A DNA stretch of 64,000 bases, from assembly GCA_963762635.1 (NCBI GenBank), contig CAVXLQ010000011.1:1-64000 (forward strand). Direction: 5' to 3'. Source of the DNA: Tenggerimyces sp963762635 (GTDB lineage Bacteria > Actinomycetota > Actinomycetes > Propionibacteriales > Actinopolymorphaceae). A program made the translations under genes and the position numbers. Below the pieces are notes generated by a model. That model had not been told where the DNA came from. It did no database searches and saw only the letters and a list, made by a program, of their open reading frames with translations. Of this stretch, positions 51,910 through 58,983 are shown piece by piece (position 1 is the stretch's first letter; each line of letters opens with the position of its first letter).

Positions 51910-51984
51910 ATTTCTGCCATCTTCAGCGATGGAACTTGACAAGAACCTCCCACTCGCGGTTCAACATCGGCAGGAGGTGCTGCC

Positions 51985-53226
51985 ATGGGCACGTGGCTGC
52001 GGACTGTCGTGGTGGGACTCGTTGTCGGAGTGAGCATGGTTGCAGTGGCGCCGGTGTCGGCCGCCGAGGAGCAGGGCGCCTGGCCGACCGACTTCCACGC
52101 CTGGTCGAGTCGTACGGACTTCGCTCGCGCCGAGCTCGGCCGCGGCGTGATCCTCGGCGCGGACGGCGCGGGCTCGGTCACGCTGGCGAGCGGCGCTTTG
52201 CAGGGAACGTGGACGTCGACCTGGTACGCGACGCCGACGGACTTCTCCGAGCTCGTTCCGTCCTGGCAGGCCGACACGCCTCCTGGCACGTTTGTCGAGA
52301 TCGGGCTGCAGGCGCGGACCTCGACGACCGAGAGCCGCTGGTTCGTCATGGGGGACTGGGCATTCGACACCTCCGTGATCCAGCGGCGGTCGACCGACGG
52401 GCAGTCGGACACGGTCGGGCGGATTCTCACCGACACGTTCCGTTCGCGTACGGCGCCTCCGGGCGGACAGCCCGTCGCGTACCGGCTGCGGGTGACGCTG
52501 CACGGCACCGCCTCGGCGAAGCCGGTCGTGCGGCAGCTCGGCGCGACGACCTCTCGGAAGGGCGCGCTGCCGGCTGTCGCGAGTACGCCGTTGGCGAACG
52601 CGGCCGTCGAGCTCGCGGTGCCCTCGTTCTCGCAGACGATCCACAGCGGCGAGTACCCGGACTTCGGCGGTGGCGGCGGCGTGTGGTGCAGCCCGACATC
52701 GACCGCGATGGTGGTGAAGTACTGGCAGACCGGACCTTCCGCCGCGGACCTGGCGAGCCTGCCGCCGGACCCGAAGTTCGACGAGCGCGGCCGGCACGAC
52801 CCGGAGGTCGCGTGGACCGCGCACCAGGTGTGGGACTACGTGTACGAGGGTGCGGGGAACTGGCCGTTCAACACCGCGTACGCGTCGGCCTACGGGCTGG
52901 ACGGCTCGGTGCGGCAGTACTCCACGCTGCGCGGGCTCGAAGCGTGGGTGCGGCGCGGTGTGCCGGTGGTCGTGTCGATCAACTGGAACAACAACGACGC
53001 CGACCTGACCAACAACCTGGACGGCTCCTCGATCACCGAGACCGACGGGCATCTGATGGTGGCGGTCGGCTTCACCGCTTCGGGTGACGTGATCGCGAAC
53101 GACCCTGCGTCGCCGTCGAACGCGGCGGTACGGCACGTGTACAAGCGGGCGCAGTTCGAGCGCAACTGGCTGCGCGCGTCCAACGGCACGACGTATGTGA
53201 TCAAGCCTGCTTCGATCTCTGGCTGA
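51985..53226 (+). CDS. Secreted C39-family peptidase
   Basis: 413 residues with a Sec signal peptide (about 1-27, ending SAA-AEE). Residues 30-205 form a beta-rich region of unknown role. The C39-like papain-fold peptidase occupies about 210-405: LAVPSFSQTIHSGEYPDFGG, catalytic Cys235 in GVWCSPTSTAMVVKYW, and His356 in ETDGHLMVAVGF followed by IANDPASPSNAA, giving a Cys-His-Asn/Asp site. The start ATG 51985 follows AGGAGGTGCTGCC. It probably cleaves peptide or peptidoglycan-linked substrates outside the cell. The next gene, 95 bp downstream, also encodes a secreted protein. Confidence 0.85.
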   Translation: MGTWLRTVVVGLVVGVSMVAVAPVSAAEEQGAWPTDFHAWSSRTDFARAELGRGVILGADGAGSVTLASGALQGTWTSTWYATPTDFSELVPSWQADTPPGTFVEIGLQARTSTTESRWFVMGDWAFDTSVIQRRSTDGQSDTVGRILTDTFRSRTAPPGGQPVAYRLRVTLHGTASAKPVVRQLGATTSRKGALPAVASTPLANAAVELAVPSFSQTIHSGEYPDFGGGGGVWCSPTSTAMVVKYWQTGPSAADLASLPPDPKFDERGRHDPEVAWTAHQVWDYVYEGAGNWPFNTAYASAYGLDGSVRQYSTLRGLEAWVRRGVPVVVSINWNNNDADLTNNLDGSSITETDGHLMVAVGFTASGDVIANDPASPSNAAVRHVYKRAQFERNWLRASNGTTYVIKPASISG

Positions 53227-53321
53227 GTTGTCCACAGGTCTCGCCTTGGTGCCCGCGTTTGTCGGTGGGACCTGAAAGGATCCTCCTCGTTAGGCCTTTG
53301 AACGGGGAACGGGGACGGTCG

Positions 53322-55205
53322 ATGAGACGCTTCGGGTTGTTCGGCGCGCTGTGTGCGCTGCTGGTCGCTACGGGACTGCCGCTTGGCACGTCCGCGGCGG
53401 CCGATCCACTGCCCGCGCCTTCGTGCAGCGTCTGGGTCGGCCCGGAGGAGGTCGTCGCCTCGGACGCCACGCGCGACTCGCTCGGTTTGAAGGGCTGGGC
53501 GGACTCGGCGTTCGGTGTGCTTCGGGAGACCGACGGCAGCTACCGGTTCCTCGGTGTGGCGGCGCTGATGCCGAGCGGTCCGCTGTACCAGAGCATCGCG
53601 GTCACCAAGGGCACGTTGGCCAACCCGGTCGCCGGTGGTGTCGCGTCGTTGAAGGGTGTGGCGAACGTTCCCGTCGGCTACCAGTACGCGGGCGGCGGTC
53701 CGGTCTATCGCGACCCGTCGAGCGGGATGGTGTTGCAGCTCGTGCACCTGGAGCGCTACCAGCCTGGTGGGAGCTTCTACTCCGAGCTGGCGCTCGGCCG
53801 GTTCGATCCGGCTTCGGGGCAGACGACCTTGCTCGGTGTGGTCGCGACGCCGGACATTCCGTTCGAGACGACCTCGGCGAACAACTGGTCGGCCGATATG
53901 GGCGCTCCAGCGTTCACGGTCTACGGGTCGTACATCTATCTGCACTTCCCGGACTACCTCACGACGCCGGAGGGGCACTACGCCTCGACCGCGCTGTCGG
54001 TGGCGCGGGCGCCGCTGGCGGACGTGCTGGCCGCGGCGCGGGACGGTCGGGTGGTGACTTGGTTCAAGTACCTCGACGGAGGTTGGGCGTCGCCGGCCAT
54101 CGGCGGATCGTCGACCGACCTCCGGCCGGGAGAGCGCGGCGCGTGGCACCCCAACGTCGTGCGTCGGGCCGCTGGCGGGAGCCTGCTCGTGCAGGGCGTC
54201 TCGCCGCGCGAGATGGTGCTGTCGACGTCGACTGACGGGATCACGAAGTGGTCGACGGCGGTGCCGTTGTTCCGCGACCCGGACAAGTTCATCGCCTACC
54301 CGACCGTGGTCGGTCTGGGGACCAACCCGGCCGTGATCGGCAACGACTTCTACGTCTACTACCTGCAGTGGGAGCAGCCCCAGCAGGACTGGGAGCACGC
54401 GCGGATCCTGCGGCGGTACGTCCGGTGCACCGAGGGCCGGACGATCGGTGACGTGGGTCTGGTGCGGCACGTGGGCACCGACGGGAAGCACCGCGTGACG
54501 ACCACGCCGCTGCTTTCGCCGGGGATCGCGCCGGAGCGCGGTGGGCTGTGGTACTTGCGCGGCGCCGCCGCGCCGGGGACGCGGCCCGTATACGAATGCC
54601 GCGCTGGTGGCTACTTCCTGTCCACTGACCCCGCTTGTGAGGGTGAGGCGAACGCGATCGTCTCGACGCAAGGCTGGATTGACACCGCACCCTCAGCGGG
54701 CAAGTCGGCCTTGTATCGCTGCCAGTTCACGTCGACGAAGGACTCGTTCGTGTCGATCGACCCTGGCTGCGAGTCGCCTTCGGCAACGCAGCAAGGGTTG
54801 TTGGGGTATGCGCGCGGGACGTCGAAGGTGGTGTTCTCGCGGTTCTACAACGGGCGCGAGCACTGGGAGACGACCGGCCCGGTGACTTCGGCGTACGGAC
54901 TCGAGTACCGGTGGCTGCTGGAAGGTGCGGCGACCTCCGGGACGACCGCGCTGTACTCGTGCTCGTACGACGTGCCGGGCGGGGTCAACCACTTCGTCTC
55001 GTCAGACTCCAAGTGCGAGGGCCAGCGAGTAGGCCGCCAAGAGGGCTGGATCCACAACGCCCCGCCCGCCGGTCGCCCCTCGGTCCCGCTCTACCGCTGC
55101 TACTGGCCGGCGAACTACGACCATTTCCTGTCCACCCACAGCGATTGCGAGGGTGTGGCCGGAGTGCGCCGCGAGGGCCTGATGGGCTACGCCGAGACCT
55201 CTTGA
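53322..55205 (+). CDS. Secreted propeller-like protein with C-terminal Cys-pair repeats
   Basis: 627 residues with signal peptide (about 1-30, AAADPLP). Residues 35-410 look like a five-bladed propeller related to GH43/DUF4185 proteins (WADSAFGVLRETDGSYRFLG, WSADMGAPAFTVYGSYIYLH, RGAWHPNVVRRAAGGSLLVQ, YPTVVGLGTNPAVIGNDFYV). Residues 421-627 hold five repeats starting at about 421, 462, 503, 541 and 587; four have the pattern YxC...HFxSxDxxCEG...GW/GLxxA with one cysteine pair each, and the third lacks the cysteines. They may bind cell wall or glycans. ATG 53322 is used because the signal peptide starts there. Confidence 0.75.
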   Translation: MRRFGLFGALCALLVATGLPLGTSAAADPLPAPSCSVWVGPEEVVASDATRDSLGLKGWADSAFGVLRETDGSYRFLGVAALMPSGPLYQSIAVTKGTLANPVAGGVASLKGVANVPVGYQYAGGGPVYRDPSSGMVLQLVHLERYQPGGSFYSELALGRFDPASGQTTLLGVVATPDIPFETTSANNWSADMGAPAFTVYGSYIYLHFPDYLTTPEGHYASTALSVARAPLADVLAAARDGRVVTWFKYLDGGWASPAIGGSSTDLRPGERGAWHPNVVRRAAGGSLLVQGVSPREMVLSTSTDGITKWSTAVPLFRDPDKFIAYPTVVGLGTNPAVIGNDFYVYYLQWEQPQQDWEHARILRRYVRCTEGRTIGDVGLVRHVGTDGKHRVTTTPLLSPGIAPERGGLWYLRGAAAPGTRPVYECRAGGYFLSTDPACEGEANAIVSTQGWIDTAPSAGKSALYRCQFTSTKDSFVSIDPGCESPSATQQGLLGYARGTSKVVFSRFYNGREHWETTGPVTSAYGLEYRWLLEGAATSGTTALYSCSYDVPGGVNHFVSSDSKCEGQRVGRQEGWIHNAPPAGRPSVPLYRCYWPANYDHFLSTHSDCEGVAGVRREGLMGYAETS

Positions 55206-55436
55206 AAAGACTCGCGCGGAAGCCACACCAGACCAGGAGCGCGGTGAACGTCCGAGACCGGCCCGGCGATGCCAAGAGTCGAGTCGGGGGTTTGCTCCAA
55301 AAGAGTCCGACAGACGAGGTGCCGGCCGCCAGGGCGACAGGTTCGGGAACGCAGTCCACGCCACGCAGGCGGTCGCAACCCCATATGCCCGGATCGTTCC
55401 GCGCTGCCTGTCCCAGGCTGGCACTAGGCTGACGCG

Positions 55437-56393
55437 ATGCCTACGCGCCCGCCGTTGTCGGCGTTGCTCTCGCAGGTGCTGATCTCGCTCAGCCTCGCGT
55501 TCGAACGAGCCGGGGCCGGGAAGCCTCCCCTGCCTGGGTTGGAGATCTGGTCCAACCTGCTGCGCTGCGTCGACGACGACGGCATCGTCGAGGGGGACCT
55601 TCCGGAGGCGACGCGGCTGTCCAAGCGAGCCGTACGCTCGCGGGTCGGAAACGCGATCCGGCAGGGCTGGCTCAGAGTCGAGAGCGGCAAGCCCGGAACC
55701 AAGAACGCCCTCTTGAGACCGACCGTGCGAGGCCAGGAGGTGCGGCAGGTCTGGCCAGGACTGTCGACCGAAGCGGTGGCCGGGTGGGCCGCTCAGGCAG
55801 ACGCGGAGGCTTCCGTCCTCGACGCGTCCCTGCGGGCGCTGGTCGGCAAGCTCGAGCTGGAGCTGCCGCACTTCCCGGCGAGCTACGGCGGGGTCGACTG
55901 GAGCGTCACCGGGAACGGTGGCCAGGACTGGCGCCCGGTCCATCGGGCGGACGGCGACACCACGACCGGCCTCCAGTTGCCGGCGCTGCTGTCGCAGGCG
56001 CTGATGGCGTTCACGCTCGAGTACGAGGCCGGCGCCGGCATCGCGAGCTGCCTGTCGCTGGACGCGAACGTGATCCGCTTCCTCGGCGCCGAAGGGCGCC
56101 CGGTCACGGTCCTGCCCCGGCAGCGTCGCGACGGGCTGGACACCATCGAGCGGCACGGGTTCGTCGAGCGGTACGACGAGGGAAGCACCACGTACGTGCG
56201 CCTCATCGCCCGCGGCCAGGAAGCCCACGACCGCTACGCGTCACGCCTCGAAGCGGTCGAGCGGGAGTGGGCCGAACGCTACGACCTCGCCGCACTGCGC
56301 AAAGCCCTCGAGGCGATCGTGCGACGCCTCGAGCTCGACCTCCCACATCACCCGATCGGACTCTTCGACCCGCGCACCGGCGTGATGGTCTAG
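55437..56393 (+). CDS. Tandemly duplicated winged-helix (MarR-like) protein
   Basis: 318 residues composed of two similar halves of about 150. Half one: PPLSALLSQVLISLSLAFER, EGDLPEATRLSKRAVRSRVG, WLRVE, LVGKLELELPHFPASYGGVD. Half two: QLPALLSQALMAFTLEYEAG, VLPRQRRDGLDTIERHGFVE, VRLIARGQEAHDRYASRLEA, IVRRLELDLPHHPIGLFDPR. Each ends with the same L-E-L-x-L-P-H motif. It looks like a MarR/PadR-type dimer fused into one chain. The stop overlaps by 4 bp that of the convergent methyltransferase gene. In the 230 bp before it I see no gene. Confidence 0.75.
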   Translation: MPTRPPLSALLSQVLISLSLAFERAGAGKPPLPGLEIWSNLLRCVDDDGIVEGDLPEATRLSKRAVRSRVGNAIRQGWLRVESGKPGTKNALLRPTVRGQEVRQVWPGLSTEAVAGWAAQADAEASVLDASLRALVGKLELELPHFPASYGGVDWSVTGNGGQDWRPVHRADGDTTTGLQLPALLSQALMAFTLEYEAGAGIASCLSLDANVIRFLGAEGRPVTVLPRQRRDGLDTIERHGFVERYDEGSTTYVRLIARGQEAHDRYASRLEAVEREWAERYDLAALRKALEAIVRRLELDLPHHPIGLFDPRTGVMV

Positions 56394-57208
56394 CTCGGCT
56401 TGGTCGCTCGCAACGAGTACGTGACCGGCAGGTCCTGCCCACCCATCGGCAGTCGGTACCAGCCGTCCTCGTCCCGCACCATGACGCCGAGTCGGTTCTC
56501 CTTCTCGTCGCGGAGGAACTCCGTGAGCGCGTCGACCTGGAAGCCCGCACGGATCGACGCGGTGACGACCTCGCCGAGACCGTACGGGTAGCCGACCGAA
56601 GCCTGCGAGAACGTCGCCGAGCCGTCGGCGTACGTGCCCTCCCACTGGTCGCGCTGCGGAGCACCGCCGAGGTAGGTCGAGCCGAACACGACCGGCGAGG
56701 TCGAGTCGGTCATCAGGAAGATCGGATGGACCTCGACGATCACGAGCCGCCCACCGGGTCGAAGGGCTCGCAAGGCGCCACCGAACCAGGCGGACAGGTC
56801 GGCGATCCAGCACAGTGCCCCGTACGACGCGAACACCACGTCGAACCGCCCGTCCAGCTCAGCAGGCAGCTGCTGGGCGTCGGCCTCGACGAACGAGGCC
56901 TCGAGGCCCGCCCGCGTGGCCAGGTAGCGCGCGTATCTCAGCGCTGCCGGGGAGAAGTCCACGCCGGTCACCCGGGCGCCCTCCCGAGCCCACGACAGCG
57001 TGTCCAGCCCGAAGTGACACTGGAGATGCAACAGGTCGAGCCCGTCAACCGGTCCCAGCTCGGCGAGCGCGATCGACGTCAGCGCCGAGTCGCCGGCGAG
57101 GAAGCCCTCGACGTCGTACATCGACGTGTCCGTCGTACTCGTGTGCAGCTCGGTGAGCTGGTCCCACAGCGACCGGTTCAGCTCCAGGTCCGGGTCGTTC
57201 TCGCTCAT
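56390..57208 (-). CDS. Class I SAM-dependent methyltransferase
   Basis: 272 residues. The SAM-binding motif I is LDLLHLQCHFGLDTLSWA (an LQCHFG form), motif II region VTGVDFSPAALRYAR, post-II FVEADAQQLPAELDGRFDVV, then LSAWFGGALRALRPGGRLVI. The C-terminal half is a beta-sheet region (TEFLRDEKENRLGVMVRDED). Probably methylates a small molecule. ATG 57208 overlaps the LysE stop by 4 bp. Convergent with the winged-helix gene. Confidence 0.85.
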   Translation of the reverse strand: MSENDPDLELNRSLWDQLTELHTSTTDTSMYDVEGFLAGDSALTSIALAELGPVDGLDLLHLQCHFGLDTLSWAREGARVTGVDFSPAALRYARYLATRAGLEASFVEADAQQLPAELDGRFDVVFASYGALCWIADLSAWFGGALRALRPGGRLVIVEVHPIFLMTDSTSPVVFGSTYLGGAPQRDQWEGTYADGSATFSQASVGYPYGLGEVVTASIRAGFQVDALTEFLRDEKENRLGVMVRDEDGWYRLPMGGQDLPVTYSLRATKPS

Positions 57209-57717
57209 GGCGCCTTCTCCACGGCGAGGCGGAGGCCTAGACCGATGAAGATGCCGCCGATGACGCGCTCCTGGATCCGGCGGATCCGCGGCCGGCGGAG
57301 GAAGGCCGCGACCTTGCCGATCAGCGTCGCGACCAGGCTCATCCACAAAGCCCCGTTGGCGAAACTGATCAGCCCGAGCAGCAGCGCCTGGGGGAGGAGA
57401 GCACCAGGACCTCCGCGTACGTCGGCGAACTGCGGCAGGATGCTCAACCAGAACAGGGCGACCTTCGGGTTCGTCAGGCTGGTGAACACGCCCAGCCCGA
57501 CGACCCGGAGAGCAGACGGCGCGATCGGCGGCGCCTCGTCCTCTGCCGCGGCGGAGGCCTGGATGATCTGCCCCGTCGACGTTCCGAGCGCGGTGAGCAC
57601 GCCGTACCGCGTGCCGTACTTGACCGAGTTCCGCATCACCAGCGCGGTGTCGATGCCCGGCACCATCGTGATGACCAGGTTGATCGCGGCGAACGCGGCC
57701 AGCTCACCTACTCCCAT
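57205..57717 (-). CDS. LysE-family exporter with internal deletion
   Basis: 170 residues instead of about 205. The N-terminus (AAFAAINLVITMVPGIDTAL, VMRNSVKYGTRYGVLTALGT) and C-terminal half (VFTSLTNPKVALFWLSILPQ, FANGALWMSLVATLIGKVAA, RRIQERVIGGIFIGLGLRLA) are typical of LysE/RhtB exporters. After GTSTG the sequence jumps to QIIQASAAAEDEAPP, skipping the second and third membrane helices, about 35-45 residues, with the reading frame kept. This in-frame deletion probably inactivates transport. ATG 57717; upstream neighbour is a DHFR-like gene, 10 bp away. Confidence 0.75.
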   Translation of the reverse strand: MGVGELAAFAAINLVITMVPGIDTALVMRNSVKYGTRYGVLTALGTSTGQIIQASAAAEDEAPPIAPSALRVVGLGVFTSLTNPKVALFWLSILPQFADVRGGPGALLPQALLLGLISFANGALWMSLVATLIGKVAAFLRRPRIRRIQERVIGGIFIGLGLRLAVEKAP

Positions 57718-57727
57718 GTCGGCCAGG

Positions 57728-58282
57728 CTATCCGGCCGCGGGACGGTACCGGAGCCAGACGACGCCCGACTTGTACGAGGTCGTCGAGACCAGCTGCAGC
57801 CGCACCGGTCCGACGCCGTCGTAGATGCGGGGCCCGCTCGGCCACAGGGTGGGCGAGACCCAGAACCAGAACTCGTCGACCTGGCCCAGCCGCACCAGCT
57901 GGTCGGCGAACTCGCCCGCCTGCGAGACGATCAGGTTGCCGGTGTGCTGCTCCTTCAACTTCGGGATGGCGACGTCGAGACTGCCGTCGAGCAGCGTGGC
58001 GTTCCACTCGAGCGGCCCGGACAGCGTGCGCGACGCGACGTACTTGGGCATGGCGTTCACGCGTCCGGCGAGGTGACCCATGGCCGGATCGTCGCCGAGG
58101 TGCGGCCAGACGGCGGCGAGTCCTTCGTACGTCTTACGTCCCAACACCAGAGCGTCGGCCAGCACGAGCTGCTCGAGCGACGCGTCGGTGCTGTCGTTGT
58201 CGAGCTCGAGCCAGGTCTCCGGGGACGGCGACTCGAACGCCGCGTTGGCGGCGACGGAGGTGTGCAGGATCAGCTTTCCCAT
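57728..58282 (-). CDS. Dihydrofolate reductase-family protein (RibD C-terminal-like)
   Basis: 184 residues of the RibD_C/DHFR-like fold: MGKLILHTSVAANAAFESPS, DALVLGRKTYEGLAAVWPHL, MPKYVASRTLSGPLEWNATL, GNLIVSQAGEFADQLVRLGQ, VDEFWFWVSPTLWPSGPRIY. These proteins likely reduce a small substrate with NADPH; they are not true folate enzymes. The N-terminal lacks the usual SLDG motif (S-V-A-A-N instead). It lies 6 bp downstream of a second member, and LysE follows 10 bp further. Confidence 0.8.
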   Translation of the reverse strand: MGKLILHTSVAANAAFESPSPETWLELDNDSTDASLEQLVLADALVLGRKTYEGLAAVWPHLGDDPAMGHLAGRVNAMPKYVASRTLSGPLEWNATLLDGSLDVAIPKLKEQHTGNLIVSQAGEFADQLVRLGQVDEFWFWVSPTLWPSGPRIYDGVGPVRLQLVSTTSYKSGVVWLRYRPAAG

Positions 58283-58288
58283 GGGTGT

Positions 58289-58888
58289 TCAGCCCTTCTG
58301 GACGTCGTAGACGAGGTGGGTCACGCGATCGCCCTGCACGACGCGCGTCGGGTTGCCGAGCATGATCTTCTCGGCCAGAGGTCCGCTCGTGTAGAACGGG
58401 CGACCGGAGCCGAAGATCACCGGTACCAGGTTGACCACGATCTGGTCGATCAGTCCCAGCTGCAGAGCCTGAGCACCGATCTGTCCGGCGGCCACGTCGA
58501 GGATCCGTTCGCCGGCGAACTCCTTCCCGGCGGCGATGGCCGCCTCGACGCCGTCGACGAACGTGAACGGGGCCTTGCCCTCGTGCTCCCAGTCCTTCGG
58601 CGGCTCGTGTGTGACCACGAAGACGTGGTCGCCCGCCGCGGGAACGCCGTTCCAGCCGTTCGTGAGGTCGAACAACCGGCGGCCGATCACGACCGCGCCG
58701 ATGTCCGGGTACAGCTCGCGCATGAAGTCGGCCGTCGCCTGCGAGGTCGTCGACGACTCCTCCGAGCCGGGGAGCGTCCAGCTGACATCGCCGCTGAGGT
58801 AGTCGAACAACGGCCCGACCTCGTCGTTGTCGTCGGCCATGAAGCCGTCGAGCGAGACGGCGGCGGACGACATGATTGCCTTGCCCAT
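58289..58888 (-). CDS. Dihydrofolate reductase-family protein (RibD C-terminal-like)
   Basis: 199 residues: SSAAVSLDGFMADDNDEVGP (SLDGF motif), DIGAVVIGRRLFDLTNGWNG, HVFVVTHEPPKDWEHEGKAP, FTFVDGVEAAIAAGKEFAGE, RILDVAAGQIGAQALQLGLI, LVPVIFGSGRPFYTSGPLAE. Complete RibD_C fold binding NADPH. It is the first of a pair with the next gene, 6 bp apart, the pair being diverged duplicates. ATG 58888 preceded by a GGAGGGATCC-like site. Confidence 0.83.
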   Translation of the reverse strand: MGKAIMSSAAVSLDGFMADDNDEVGPLFDYLSGDVSWTLPGSEESSTTSQATADFMRELYPDIGAVVIGRRLFDLTNGWNGVPAAGDHVFVVTHEPPKDWEHEGKAPFTFVDGVEAAIAAGKEFAGERILDVAAGQIGAQALQLGLIDQIVVNLVPVIFGSGRPFYTSGPLAEKIMLGNPTRVVQGDRVTHLVYDVQKG

Positions 58889-58983
58889 CTCCGGATCCCT
58901 CCTTCTTCTCGTTCGTCAACGAAGGTAGGAGCCGGAGCGGGTCGGCCGCATCGGTCGAATGACTGGCGCTGAGTTGCGCGAGG

